Positions 26,109-34,712 of a stretch of 64,000 nt of DNA are shown in pieces. The position numbers and the translations under genes were made by a program. The notes under the pieces were generated by a model. It saw only the letters and a list, made by a program, of their open reading frames with translations. It was not told where the DNA came from and ran no database searches. The first letter of the stretch is position 1. Every line of letters begins with the position of its first letter. The stretch is from Verrucomicrobiota bacterium (lineage in GTDB: Bacteria > Verrucomicrobiota > Kiritimatiellia > RFP12 > UBA1067), in NCBI GenBank assembly GCA_023269675.1, contig JAHFSX010000004.1:1-64000 (forward strand), read 5' to 3'.

Positions 26109-26297
26109 ATGATGATCAATGAACACGTGGCTGAACGGTCTTTCGCACAACGTACCACACACAGGCGCGACACCCCGACCCTGGGGCAGGAGCTGCGCAG
26201 CGTGTTCCGCTACCTCTTCGACCAGCCCGAGCGGCGGCTGAGGGCGACGGAGTTCGTCTGGTCGTACGAGGAGCTGGCGGACGACATCCCGGATTGA
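26109..26297 (+). CDS. Small hypothetical protein
   Basis: A 62-residue protein. ATG 26109 has AAAGGA eight nt upstream. The sequence is rich in Arg, Glu and aromatics (LGQELRSVFRYLF, RATEFVWSYEELADD), predicted mostly helical, with no membrane segment or signal. It resembles no family I can name. Its stop codon overlaps the predicted -35 of the next gene. It lies between the family C element and the MATE-like gene. Conceivably a small regulator or partner of the transporter, but this is only position. It may be spurious, though the ribosome-binding site and amino-acid composition favour a real gene. Confidence 0.5.
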   Translation: MMINEHVAERSFAQRTTHRRDTPTLGQELRSVFRYLFDQPERRLRATEFVWSYEELADDIPD

Positions 26298-26321
26298 TTT
26301 CGCGGCGCGGCCTGTTATGAT
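26294..26321 (+). promoter_or_regulatory. Predicted promoter giving a leaderless transcript
   Basis: TTGATT (26294-26299), 16-nt spacer, TATGAT (26316-26321). The ATG of the MATE-like gene lies 8 nt beyond the -10, about where transcription should begin, and there is no Shine-Dalgarno sequence. Confidence 0.5.
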
Positions 26322-26329
26322 TGCGCTCC

Positions 26330-27679
26330 ATGCAAACCTCAGGCCCGACCGACGCGGCCGCCGATTACACGCCGTGGCGCGCCGCCAAATTCTATATCCC
26401 GCTGCTGATCCAGGCCGCCTCGCAGAGCCTGACCTACCCGCTGGTGGCGTCGATCGTCTCGCACGGCAAGAACGGCGTGGTTGATCTCGCGGCGTTCGCG
26501 CAGGGCCAGGCGGTAATGTTCATGATCGGCGCGCTGGGCGGCGGCCTGCTCACCACCGGCATGGTGTTCGGGCGCGACGCGGACGGGTTCCGCCAGTTCA
26601 AGCGGCTGAACCTCTGGCTCTGCGGCACGCTCGCCGTGCTCCAGGCGCTGGTCTGCATCCACCCCTTTGACCGGATCGTGTTTCACGGGCTGCTGGGGCT
26701 CGTCGCGCCGATGGACGAGACCGCCCGCGAAGTGCTCTTCTTCAGCATCCCGCTGCAGATCCTCTTCTTCCTGCGCAACCCCGGGCTGGTCACGCTCTAC
26801 AACGCCCGCGCCAGCGCCTCCGCGAACTGGGCGACGCTCTGCCGCATCGCGCTGACCGCGCTGCTGGCGCCGCTGTTCGTGCATTTGGGCTGGGTGGGAC
26901 ACCGCATGGGCATGCTGGCGCTGACGGGGCCGGTCCTGCTGGAGGCCGTCTTGGCGCAGCTCCTCGCCACGCCCTACATCCGCCGCCTGAAGCCGGCGGC
27001 GGAAAAGACGGCCGGGTTCAAAATGCAGTTTCTGTTCACCATGCCCCTCTCGTTCGGCGGGGCGCTCCTGGCGGTGGCGGGGTTCATGATCGGAGCCTTC
27101 ATCACGCGGGCGGCGGAACCGGCGCGCATGCTGCCGCTCCACTACGTCACCATGGGACTGGTGAACCCGGTGGGCTTCGCCGCCATCCGCATGCAGGCGG
27201 TGGTGCTGGCGTTCCCGCCGCGCGACAAGACCGACCATTCGGTGTTCCGGTTCGCGCTGGCGGCAGGCATCCTGCTCTCGCTCTTCCCGCTGGTGGGCCA
27301 GATCCCGGCGGTGGCCCGGTGGTATTTCGGCACGATCCAGAACGTGCCGGCCGGCGACATCCCGCTGGCCATGCGGGCCATGCTGCTGGTCTCGGTCCTG
27401 CCGATCATCCAGTCGCTGCGCGGGCACGCCGAAGGGCTGGCCGCGTGGCGCAAGCGGCCCACCGCGATCCTGGCGGGGCAGGCGATGAACCTGGCGTCGC
27501 TGGTGTGCGCGCTCTTCATCTCGCTGAACCTGGGCGTGCCCGGCTACCTGATGGGCGTGACCGCGATCCTCGTCGCGGTGACCATGACGTTCGTGACCAT
27601 CCGCATGGGACTGGTCTGGGCCGACATGGAAGAGACCTTCGGCCGCTCCCCGCGCGGCGTGCGCGGGATGGAAGGCTAG
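26330..27679 (+). CDS. MATE/MOP-like multi-spanning membrane transporter
   Basis: A 449-residue integral membrane protein with about 12 predicted hydrophobic segments. The ATG at 26330 is preferred; an upstream TTG at 26321 would overlap the predicted -10. The topology (two six-helix halves, a loop with FFLRNPGLVTLYNARAS, and internal symmetry) fits the multidrug/oligosaccharidyl-lipid/polysaccharide exporter superfamily, to which MATE pumps and MurJ-type flippases belong. I see no residues that define a substrate. It appears to be a single-gene unit with its own promoter and no ribosome-binding site. A family A repeat follows 6 nt after the stop. Superfamily call moderate; function open. Confidence 0.55.
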   Translation: MQTSGPTDAAADYTPWRAAKFYIPLLIQAASQSLTYPLVASIVSHGKNGVVDLAAFAQGQAVMFMIGALGGGLLTTGMVFGRDADGFRQFKRLNLWLCGTLAVLQALVCIHPFDRIVFHGLLGLVAPMDETAREVLFFSIPLQILFFLRNPGLVTLYNARASASANWATLCRIALTALLAPLFVHLGWVGHRMGMLALTGPVLLEAVLAQLLATPYIRRLKPAAEKTAGFKMQFLFTMPLSFGGALLAVAGFMIGAFITRAAEPARMLPLHYVTMGLVNPVGFAAIRMQAVVLAFPPRDKTDHSVFRFALAAGILLSLFPLVGQIPAVARWYFGTIQNVPAGDIPLAMRAMLLVSVLPIIQSLRGHAEGLAAWRKRPTAILAGQAMNLASLVCALFISLNLGVPGYLMGVTAILVAVTMTFVTIRMGLVWADMEETFGRSPRGVRGMEG

Positions 27680-27685
27680 AAAGGA

Positions 27686-27848
27686 TCGAACCGCAGAGTG
27701 CCGAATCCTGAACCGCAGAATTTCGAAGTCAACACCACACTGATGCGGTCGGCTTGAGACTTACAGCAAAAGCACGGTCACGCCAAATTCCAAGACCCGG
27801 GCTTTCACCTTCATCATTCGGAACTCGATATTCGTCAATCTGCGGTTC
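27686..27848. repeat. Dispersed palindrome, family A copy 3
   Basis: Left arm TCGAACCGCAGAGTGCCGAA then a second GAACCGCAGAATTTCGAAG; right arm TCATCATTCGGAACTCGATA through TCAATCTGCGGTTC. It is longer than the other copies because about 50 nt of unrelated sequence lie in the centre (around 27740-27795). It ends 8 nt from the apgM stop codon, between two convergent genes. Confidence 0.85.
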
Positions 27849-27856
27849 CTCGCGGA

Positions 27857-29035
27857 TCACTTCAACAGCAGGTCCATGAGTCCGGAGCCCCAGAGGCGGC
27901 CCAGGCCGCCCTTGAGCGCGGCGAGCTCGTCGTACACCTGCACGCCGTCGGGCGGGACGCCCGGCTGGCAGACCGCCACCGGCACCGGGGTGCGGGTGTG
28001 CTTGCCGAGCGCGAGCGGCACCGGGTGGTCCGGCAGCACGCAGTAGGCGACGTCCGGCCCCGCGGCCTGCATCACGCGGCCGACGAGCCGTTTGTCGAAG
28101 TCCTCGATCGCCTGCAGCTTCAGCTTCAGGTCCTGCGCGTGCGACACCTCGTCGATGGCTTCGACGTGGACGTAGATGAAGTCGTACCCGTCCGCGAGCG
28201 CCTTGACCGCGGCGTCGGCCTTGCCCTCGTAGTTGGTGTCGATGTAGCCGGTGGCGCCCGGAACCTTGATCACGTCCATGCCCAGGCAGCTGCCGAGGCC
28301 GTTGATCACGTCCACCGCCGAGATCACGGCGGCCTTGATGCCGTAGCGCTCGCAGATGTTGTGGATCGCGCCGGCCTTGCCGCCGCTCCACGGCCAGATG
28401 CCGTTGGCTTCGCGGCCTTTGAGCACGTCGGCGGCGCGGGCGATGAGGTCGCGCAGCAGGGCCGCCGTGAACTGGCCCTCCGCCGACTTGGTGCGCGGCA
28501 GGTGCTTGGCCACGGGCTGGCCGTGGTTGTCGTCGGGCTTGTCGTACGAGATCGCCGCGCTGTACTGCGGGCCGGAAAGGACCAGCAGGTTGCGGTAGCT
28601 CACGCCGGGGTAGAAACGGACCGAGTCTGAGCCCAGCTTCTCGTTGAGCAGCGCGATCGCCTCGACCGCGTCGGCCTGGGCGATGTGCCCGCCGGAAAAG
28701 TCGCGCAGGATGCCGTCCGCGTCCACGCTGACGAGGTTGACGCGGAACGCGATGTCGTCCGGGCCCAGCTTGAGGCCCTGGCTGGCGGCTTCGAGCGGTC
28801 CGCGGCCGCACAGCTCGGTGGCGAGGTCGCAGCCCAGCACCGACATGTTGGCCACGTCGCTGGAGGTCGGGTAGCCGACGGGCAGGGTCTCGAGCGTGCC
28901 GCTGCGGCCCAGGCGGGCGATGGCATCCATGTTGGGGGTGTCGGCGGCCTGGAGCGGCGTGCGGCCGCCCAGTTCGGCAATGGGTTCGTCGGCCATGCCG
29001 TCGCCCAGGAAAAGAACGGTCTTATACGGTTTCAT
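27857..29035 (-). CDS. apgM: Cofactor-independent phosphoglycerate mutase (archaeal/ApgM type)
   Basis: A 392-residue member of the alkaline phosphatase superfamily that interconverts 3- and 2-phosphoglycerate in glycolysis. Metal and phosphate residues are visible in LFLGDGMAD (8-16), YPTSSDVANMSVLG (the Ser nucleophile), HVEAIDEVSHAQD and CVLPDHPVPL. RTPLQAADTPNMD and NHGQPV are typical of the ApgM/ThiN-like group rather than the longer GpmI. ATG 29035 has no clear ribosome-binding site. It is monocistronic, divergent from the DeoR-type regulator by 131 bp. The enzyme fits an anaerobic sugar fermenter. Identification firm. Confidence 0.93.
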   Translation of the reverse strand: MKPYKTVLFLGDGMADEPIAELGGRTPLQAADTPNMDAIARLGRSGTLETLPVGYPTSSDVANMSVLGCDLATELCGRGPLEAASQGLKLGPDDIAFRVNLVSVDADGILRDFSGGHIAQADAVEAIALLNEKLGSDSVRFYPGVSYRNLLVLSGPQYSAAISYDKPDDNHGQPVAKHLPRTKSAEGQFTAALLRDLIARAADVLKGREANGIWPWSGGKAGAIHNICERYGIKAAVISAVDVINGLGSCLGMDVIKVPGATGYIDTNYEGKADAAVKALADGYDFIYVHVEAIDEVSHAQDLKLKLQAIEDFDKRLVGRVMQAAGPDVAYCVLPDHPVPLALGKHTRTPVPVAVCQPGVPPDGVQVYDELAALKGGLGRLWGSGLMDLLLK

Positions 29036-29166
29036 AATGTCGGGCTAGTCTCGCAAACGGGCCGTTGCCTGTCAACGTCGGAACGCGGCGCGCGGCTGTC
29101 TTCGCGCTTGCGCTACGTGAGCGGTTTTGATTAACTGTGCGCGGTTACGAGCAGAAGTGAGCACGA

Positions 29167-29946
29167 ATGAGCGACGCGATCGCAAAAGAACTGGCCGAGG
29201 CCAGGTGGCGCAAGCTGCGGGGACTCCTCCGCGAGCGGGGGATCCTGCGCGTCGAGGAGCTGGCGGCGGAGCTGGGCGTCTCGGCGGCCACCGTGCGGCG
29301 CGACCTGGCCGCGCTGGAGGCGTCGGGCGACCTGCGCCGCATCCACGGCGGCGCGGTGGCTCCGGAGGGCCGCGACGAGGAGCCGCTCTTCGACGACAAG
29401 ACCGCCATGGCCGCGCCGGAGAAGCAGCGCATCGCCGAGGCCGCCCTCCGGCTGATCCGGCCGCGCGACATCGTCTACCTCGACGGCGGCAGCACGATCC
29501 TGGCGCTGGCGCGGCTGCTGACGGCGCAGGCGCAGCTCACGGTCGTGACCAACTCGCTGCGCGTGGCGCAGGTCTTCAGCAGCGGCGGGCCGCGCATGAT
29601 CCTCACGGGCGGCGAATGCCGGCTGCTCAGCCAGACCTTCGTGGGCCCCCTGACGCGCGCGGTGCTGGAGCAGATGCACCTCGACATCGCCTTCATGGGT
29701 ACGATCGGCGTCTCGGCCGAGGCCGGCCTGACCACCACCGACCCGGCCGAGGCCTTCACCAAGGAGCAGGCCATGGCGCGCGCGGCGCGCGCCGTGCTTT
29801 TGGCGGACAGCTCGAAATTCGGCAAGACGAGCTTCGTCCGTTTCGGTACAATCAAAACCCTTTCCGCAGTGATCTCGGACAAACAGATGCCGCCCGCGCA
29901 GCGGAAAGCCTTCGAGCGCGCCGGCGTCGAAACGATTCTCGTATGA
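29167..29946 (+). CDS. DeoR/GlpR-family transcriptional regulator
   Basis: A 259-residue repressor-type protein. Residues about 15-65 form the N-terminal winged helix, with VEELAAELGVSAATVRRDLA as the recognition segment and RRIHGGAV as the family wing. The C-terminal DeoRC sensor domain follows (IVYLDGGSTILALARLL, VVTNSLRVAQVF, MGTIGVSAEAGLTTTD, LLADSSKFGK). Such domains bind phosphorylated sugars. It is the only obvious DNA-binding regulator in the window. It may control the adjacent apgM, the pyruvate dehydrogenase gene downstream, or carbohydrate genes elsewhere; no operator could be identified. Identification firm, target unknown. Confidence 0.92.
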   Translation: MSDAIAKELAEARWRKLRGLLRERGILRVEELAAELGVSAATVRRDLAALEASGDLRRIHGGAVAPEGRDEEPLFDDKTAMAAPEKQRIAEAALRLIRPRDIVYLDGGSTILALARLLTAQAQLTVVTNSLRVAQVFSSGGPRMILTGGECRLLSQTFVGPLTRAVLEQMHLDIAFMGTIGVSAEAGLTTTDPAEAFTKEQAMARAARAVLLADSSKFGKTSFVRFGTIKTLSAVISDKQMPPAQRKAFERAGVETILV

Positions 29947-29974
29947 CCAACAATACCGGCACAGCCGGAACCAG

Positions 29975-30068
29975 ATGAATACGCTTAACACAAAGTCACA
30001 AAGACACGAAGGAGAACAAAAGACTGGCGAGGTCTCTTCTTTGCGTCTTCGTGTCTTTGTGTTTGAAG
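29975..30068. repeat. Dispersed palindrome, family B copy 2
   Basis: Left arm GCTTAACACAAAGTCACAAA then GACACGAAGG; right arm CTTCTTTGCGTCTTCGTGTC then TTTGTGTTTGAAG. It matches 21187-21267 in arm sequence and layout. It lies between the DeoR-type gene and the pyruvate dehydrogenase gene. Confidence 0.85.
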
Positions 30069-30125
30069 AATCAGGTCCCTTATGCGATTGATTTGATTCA
30101 TCAGACACCCACAGGACAACATCAC

Positions 30126-32423
30126 ATGGCACATAACAACTACCTCAGCACCCTGAAGCCCAGCTTCAAACCCACGACGTACAATCTCGGCAAGATCCCG
30201 GCCTACCAGTTCAAAGGCACGCTGAAGGACGAGATCGCCGCGGGCCACCTCACGGCGGCCCAGGCCGTCGACGCGCTGGAAGACATGCTGACGATCCGCG
30301 AGTTCGAAGAGATGATCGTCAAGCTGCGCACCGGCGCGTACGACTCCTGCAAGGGCTACGAGTACCGCGGCCCCACGCACGTGTCGATCGGCCAGGAGGC
30401 CACGGCGGTCGGCTGCTGCGCGGCCATGAACTACGACGACTTCATCACCTCCACCCACCGCGGCCACGGCGACTCGCTGGCCAAGGGCTGCGTCGCCATC
30501 CGCGGCATGAGCGTCGAGGAGCTCAAGGGCCGCGTCCCCGCCTGCACCTCCGCCAAGCGCAAGGACCTGATCGAGGCCGCGCTGGACGGCCACGTCTACC
30601 GCGCGATCGCGGAGCTGTTCGGCAAGGAGGACGGCTACTGCAAGGGCCGCGGGGGCGGCATGCACATCGCCGACTTCAAGGCCGGCCACCTCGGCGCCAA
30701 CGCCATCGTGGGCGGCGGCGTGCCGATCGCCACGGGCTCGGCCATGAGCTCCCGCTACTTCAAGACCGGCAAGGTGACCTGCTGCTTCGCGGGCGACGGC
30801 GCCTACGCCAACGGCGTGGTGCTGGAGGCGCTCAACTGGGCCGCCATGGGCCAGTTCACGGGCCCGGACTACACCCACACCCCGTTCGGCCTGCCGATCG
30901 TCTACGCCGTCATCAACAACCACTACGGCTTCACGGGCCGCGTGGACGGCGAGGTCGCGGGCGTCAACACCGTCGCGCGCCGCGCCGCGGGCTTCGCGGA
31001 CAACAACATGCACGCCGAAGTGGTCAACGGCATGGACATCCTGGCCTGCATGGACGCCATGCGCCGCGCCGCCGCGCTCTGCCGCAAGGGCCAGGGCCCC
31101 GTGATGATCGAGTTCGACACCTACCGCAACTACGGCCACTCGCTGGGCGACCCGCGCAACGAGTACCGCACCAAGGAGGAGGAGTCCGAGTGGAAGGCGG
31201 TTGACCCGATCGCGCAGCTGGAGAAGCAGATTCTTGACGCGGGCTGCCTCACCGCCAAGAAGCTCGCCGACCTCAAGGCCAAGGTTGCGGACCGCAACGC
31301 CCGCATGGCCGCCCAGGCCGCCTGGTCGAAGGACCCCGATCCCGCCGACGTGATCAAGTACATGTACACCGACACCCGCGCGGACGTGGTGCCGGAGGCC
31401 TACGCCAACGTCAAGCCCGCCGGCGCGCTGCCGGTGATCAAGCGCACCGAAGACGGACAGCTGACTTACAAGGACGCGATCAAAGAGGCGATGATCGAGG
31501 AGATGCTGCGCGACAGCCGCGTGGTACAGTGGGGCGAGGACATCGCCGAATACGGCGGCGCGTTCAAGGTGACCAAGGGGCTGACCGAGGCCTTCGGCCG
31601 CGACCGTTGCTTCAACTCGCCGATCTCCGAGGCCTGCATCTGCGGCACGGCGGTCGGCGCGGCCATGACCGGCCAGCGCCCGGTGGTCGAGCTGATGTAC
31701 ATGGACTTCGGCCTGATGGCCTCCGACCAGATCTCCAACCAGGCGGCCAAGTGGCACTACATGTCCGGCGCCAGCATCGAGGTCCCGCTCGTGTACCGCG
31801 CCTCGGTCGGCGGCGGCAAGGGCTACGGCGGCCAGCACTCGCAGACGCTGGAGTCGATGTTCGCCCACATCCCCGGCCTCTACGTGGTCTATCCCGCGAC
31901 TCCCGCGGACGCCAAGGGCATGCTCAAGAGCGCGATCCGCGACAACAACCCGATCCTGTTCGTGGAATCGCAGATCATGTACAACGTCAAGGGCGTGGTG
32001 CCCGAGGGCGAGTACCTGACCCCGCTCGGCAAGGCGGACATCAAGCGCGCCGGCGACCAGGTCACGATCGTGACGTGGGGCCCGATGCTCTACGAGGCGC
32101 TCAAGGCCGCGGACCAGCTCGCCGCGCAGGGCGTCTCCGCCGAGGTGGTGGACATCCGCTCGCTGGTGCCGCTGGACATGGAGACCATCCTGGCCTCGGT
32201 GCGCAAGACCGGGCGCTGCGTGGTGGCGAGCCACTGCGTGGGCATCGGCAGCTACACCGGCGAGATCGCCTCGCGCATCATGGCCGAAGCCTTCGACTCG
32301 CTCGACGCCCCGGTGCTGCGCGTGGGCGCCAAGGACGGCATCGCGCCGCAAGCCTACTCGCTGGAGGACGCCTTCCTGCCGCACGACCGCGACATCGTGG
32401 CCGCGGTGAAACAGATTCTCTAA
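30126..32423 (+). CDS. Pyruvate dehydrogenase E1, alpha and beta fused
   Basis: A 765-residue thiamine-diphosphate enzyme in which the E1 alpha (about 1-430) and beta (about 445-765) chains are one polypeptide. ATG 30126 is chosen because longer frames run into repeat B2. Alpha landmarks are TREFEEMIVKLRTG-like sequence near residue 60, STHRGHGDSLAKG, and the ThDP motif GDGAYANGV followed about 28 residues later by NNHYGFTG. Beta landmarks are VVQWGEDIAEYGGAFKVTKG, FNSPISEACICGTAVG and PLDMETILASVRKTGRC. It should decarboxylate pyruvate (or a related 2-oxo acid) and pass acyl groups to an E2 that is not in the window. A strong terminator lies 41 nt downstream. A branched-chain or acetoin substrate cannot be excluded. 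Confidence 0.9.
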   Translation: MAHNNYLSTLKPSFKPTTYNLGKIPAYQFKGTLKDEIAAGHLTAAQAVDALEDMLTIREFEEMIVKLRTGAYDSCKGYEYRGPTHVSIGQEATAVGCCAAMNYDDFITSTHRGHGDSLAKGCVAIRGMSVEELKGRVPACTSAKRKDLIEAALDGHVYRAIAELFGKEDGYCKGRGGGMHIADFKAGHLGANAIVGGGVPIATGSAMSSRYFKTGKVTCCFAGDGAYANGVVLEALNWAAMGQFTGPDYTHTPFGLPIVYAVINNHYGFTGRVDGEVAGVNTVARRAAGFADNNMHAEVVNGMDILACMDAMRRAAALCRKGQGPVMIEFDTYRNYGHSLGDPRNEYRTKEEESEWKAVDPIAQLEKQILDAGCLTAKKLADLKAKVADRNARMAAQAAWSKDPDPADVIKYMYTDTRADVVPEAYANVKPAGALPVIKRTEDGQLTYKDAIKEAMIEEMLRDSRVVQWGEDIAEYGGAFKVTKGLTEAFGRDRCFNSPISEACICGTAVGAAMTGQRPVVELMYMDFGLMASDQISNQAAKWHYMSGASIEVPLVYRASVGGGKGYGGQHSQTLESMFAHIPGLYVVYPATPADAKGMLKSAIRDNNPILFVESQIMYNVKGVVPEGEYLTPLGKADIKRAGDQVTIVTWGPMLYEALKAADQLAAQGVSAEVVDIRSLVPLDMETILASVRKTGRCVVASHCVGIGSYTGEIASRIMAEAFDSLDAPVLRVGAKDGIAPQAYSLEDAFLPHDRDIVAAVKQIL

Positions 32424-32464
32424 CCAGATAGTGCAAAGACACTGCGGACCTGTTTAGAGTCCAA

Positions 32465-32495
32465 GGGGGTGGCGGTTGACCGCCACCCCCTTTTT
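32465..32495 (+). terminator. Strong rho-independent terminator after E1 gene
   Basis: A perfect stem GGGGGTGGCGGT with ACCGCCACCCCC around TG, directly followed by TTTTT. Stem of 12 bp, GC-rich. Confidence 0.92.
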
Positions 32496-32520
32496 ATCGC
32501 TCTCGTCCATACCTTCAAAC

Positions 32521-32598
32521 CGATTATGAGCATGATTAGGATTATGAGAAACCGGGCGCTCTTCGTAATCTTAATCTTGATCGTAATCTTAATCCTGC
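32521..32598. repeat. Dispersed AT-rich repeat, family E copy 2
   Basis: GATTATGAGCATGATTAGGA on the left, TCTTAATCTTGATCGTAATC on the right. The word ATTACGATCAAGATTA on the minus strand recurs on the plus strand at 32859-32874, so copies E2 and E3 form a large inverted pair around D2. Confidence 0.75.
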
Positions 32599-32644
32599 CC
32601 CTCGCCCTCCAATTCACACTCTTCGCTAACCTTCTCGTGTAGGG

Positions 32645-32686
32645 CCCCGCAAATAAGAGGACAGGTTCTTTTTTTTGTTTGCGGGG
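32645..32686. repeat. Hairpin with internal T-run, REP-like
   Basis: CCCCGCAAA (32645-32653) and TTTGCGGGG (32678-32686) are perfect arms enclosing AAGAGGACAGGTTC and eight T residues. It lies between terminator and repeat D2, in the 468-bp convergent spacer. Confidence 0.65.
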
Positions 32687-32693
32687 TGAACAC

Positions 32694-32768
32694 GTTCGTA
32701 GTACCGCCTTTAGGCGGAATCTCAGGTCAATCCGGCCTCCCTTTCCGCCTAAAGGCGGTACTACGAAC
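32694..32768. repeat. Perfect 26-bp inverted repeat, family D copy 2
   Basis: Arms 32694-32719 and 32743-32768 are exact reverse complements. Each arm contains CCGCCTTTAGGCGG or its complement, itself a palindrome, plus GTTCGTAGTA/TACTACGAAC ends. Centre is 23 nt. Confidence 0.92.
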
Positions 32769-32850
32769 CCTCACTCAACGCTAGCCATGTAAGAGACACT
32801 TCTTTAGACGCTGCCCAGTGATGCGCTTCAGAGACGCGGGAGACAGAAGA

Positions 32851-32893
32851 GAGATCAGGATTACGATCAAGATTAGGATTAAGATTCAGGTTC
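32851..32893. repeat. Dispersed AT-rich repeat, family E copy 3
   Basis: ATCAGGATTACGATCAAGAT followed by TAGGATTAAGATTCAGG. It runs into the stop codon of recJ (32892-32894). The 468-bp spacer 32424-32891 between E1 and recJ thus holds a terminator and four repeats and no gene. Confidence 0.75.
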
Positions 32894-34667
32894 AACTTTT
32901 CCCCGCCGGCGCCATGTCGACCACCTTCAGCTCGGCCGACGAGTCGCCGTTGAAATCGCTCCGGCTCAGCTCAAACACCACGTCGAACAGCCCGCCCGCC
33001 GCACGCACGTCTTCGGTGACCCCGCCGTGGCGGAACCAGACGCCGCGCAGCCGTTCGCCGCGCCGCAGCTTGAAGGTGAACTGCAGGTGTTCGCCCGAGG
33101 CCCCCACCGGCTGCGCGCGTTCCACCGTCACCCCCCGCAAGCCCCAGCGCGGCGCGGGATTGCCCATGCCGAAGGGCGCGAGCCGCTGCTGCTCCCGGTA
33201 CAACTCCAGGGAGACCTGTCCCGGCTCCAGCCACCCGTCCACCGTGAGCCTGCGCACCGCGCCGCCGGCCGCTGCCTGGCCCGCGCACGCCTCGCAAAAG
33301 AGCTGCCTGAACTGCTCGAACGCGCCGGGTTTCACGTGGAACCCCGCGGCCCGCTCGTGTCCGCCGAAGCCCGCCAGCGCCGCGCCCGCCGCCGTCAGCG
33401 CCTTCAGCGCGTGATAGCCCTCGCCCGCCCGCACCGAGCCCCGGCCCGCGCCGGTCTCGTCGAACGCCACCACCGCCGCGGGCCGCCCCGCCGCATCGCT
33501 CAGCCGCGCCGCCACAATGCCGAGCACCCCGGGATGCCACCCCGCCGCACCCGCGTGCCGGCCGTCGCTGCCGACCACCACCGCCGCCCCGACTGCCCCC
33601 GCGGCGCCGTCCAGCCCGCACTGCAGCCGGGCCGCCGCGATGATCCGCTCCTCGACGCCCTTGCGCTGGCCGTTGAACCCCTCCAGCCTCACCGCCAGTT
33701 CGGCCGCGCGGTCCCGGTCACGCGTGGTCAGCAGCTCGTAGGCGACCATGGCCGAGTCCATGCGTCCCGCGGCATTGATGCGCGGCCCCAGCAGAAACCC
33801 GAAGGTGTAGGCGTCCAGCGTCTCGACCGTCCGCGGCGACGCCCGCGACAGCAGCGCCCGCAGCCCCTCGCCCGCGAACCGGCCCCAGTGTTTCAGGGCG
33901 CTGGAGACGAACAGGCGGTTTTCGCCGGTCAGCGGCACGACATCCGTCACCGTGGCCAGCCCCACCGCGGCCAGCAGCTCGCCGCACAGATTCGCGCCCT
34001 GATACCAGCCTTCCGCCTTGCCCACCTCGACCAGCGCATGCGCCACCTTGAAGGCCACGCCGGCGCCGCACAGGTTCTCCGTGCCCTTCGACGCGGCCAG
34101 CCGCGGGTTCACGAGCACCGCCGCCTGCGGCAGCTCTGCGCCCGGCTCGTGATGGTCGGTGATGATGACCTCGATCCCCTTCCCGCGCAGGTAGTCCACC
34201 TCGGCCACGGAGCCGATCCCGCAGTCCACCGTCACCAGCACGCCCGGCGCACGCCCGCGTTCGAGCAGGCAGCGCTCCAGCGCCGCGAAGGTCAGGCCGT
34301 ACCCCTCCGGCTCACGCACCGGCAGAAAGACCTCGACCGCGCCGCCGATGTGCCGCAGGGCGGTCGCCAGCACCGCCGCGGCGGCCACGCCGTCCGCGTC
34401 GAAGTCGCCGAACACCACGATCTCGCGCCCCTCCCTGACCGCGGCCCACAGCCGTTCCGCCGCGGCCCGCGCGCCGGGGAATTCGAAGGGGTGTCCCAGA
34501 TGCGCTTTCAGCTCGGGACTCAGGAACGCCGCGGCCGCCTCCGGCGTCGTCACCCCGCGCGCCGCCAGCACCCGCGCCACCGGCGCCGGCAGACCCAGCG
34601 CTACGCTCAGCTCCCGCGCCGCATCCTCGTCCGCAGCCGCGTCTTCCCATCTGTATTTCGGTAACAT
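32892..34667 (-). CDS. recJ: Single-stranded-DNA-specific exonuclease RecJ
   Basis: A 591-residue DHH-superfamily nuclease that degrades single-stranded DNA 5' to 3' in recombination and repair. Motif I is FGDFDADGV (86-94), motif II TVDCGIGS (146-153) and motif III TDHHEPG (170-176), all with intact metal-binding Asp and His residues. The DHHA1 region includes GGHERAAGFHV, and the C-terminal OB-type domain contains FKLRRGERLRGVWF. Length and order match bacterial RecJ. AAAGG precedes ATG 34667. Repeats flank both ends of the gene (E3 at the stop; a composite palindrome 34713-34815 upstream). Identification firm. Confidence 0.95.
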   Translation of the reverse strand: MLPKYRWEDAAADEDAARELSVALGLPAPVARVLAARGVTTPEAAAAFLSPELKAHLGHPFEFPGARAAAERLWAAVREGREIVVFGDFDADGVAAAAVLATALRHIGGAVEVFLPVREPEGYGLTFAALERCLLERGRAPGVLVTVDCGIGSVAEVDYLRGKGIEVIITDHHEPGAELPQAAVLVNPRLAASKGTENLCGAGVAFKVAHALVEVGKAEGWYQGANLCGELLAAVGLATVTDVVPLTGENRLFVSSALKHWGRFAGEGLRALLSRASPRTVETLDAYTFGFLLGPRINAAGRMDSAMVAYELLTTRDRDRAAELAVRLEGFNGQRKGVEERIIAAARLQCGLDGAAGAVGAAVVVGSDGRHAGAAGWHPGVLGIVAARLSDAAGRPAAVVAFDETGAGRGSVRAGEGYHALKALTAAGAALAGFGGHERAAGFHVKPGAFEQFRQLFCEACAGQAAAGGAVRRLTVDGWLEPGQVSLELYREQQRLAPFGMGNPAPRWGLRGVTVERAQPVGASGEHLQFTFKLRRGERLRGVWFRHGGVTEDVRAAGGLFDVVFELSRSDFNGDSSAELKVVDMAPAGKS

Positions 34668-34712
34668 GTGGCCTTTAACGTAGCTGAGCGGGTTGTTGCT
34701 GTTTCAAAAAAA

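Noticed and set aside
29985-32384. A 799-codon frame antisense to the pyruvate dehydrogenase gene
   Set aside because: Same reason: low-complexity His/Arg/Val-rich translation, and the plus-strand gene has intact ThDP motifs and a terminator in the right place.
32641-32690. An intrinsic terminator with the T-run
   Set aside because: The T-run is inside the hairpin loop rather than after the stem, so it does not fit a normal terminator. It is kept as a repeat.
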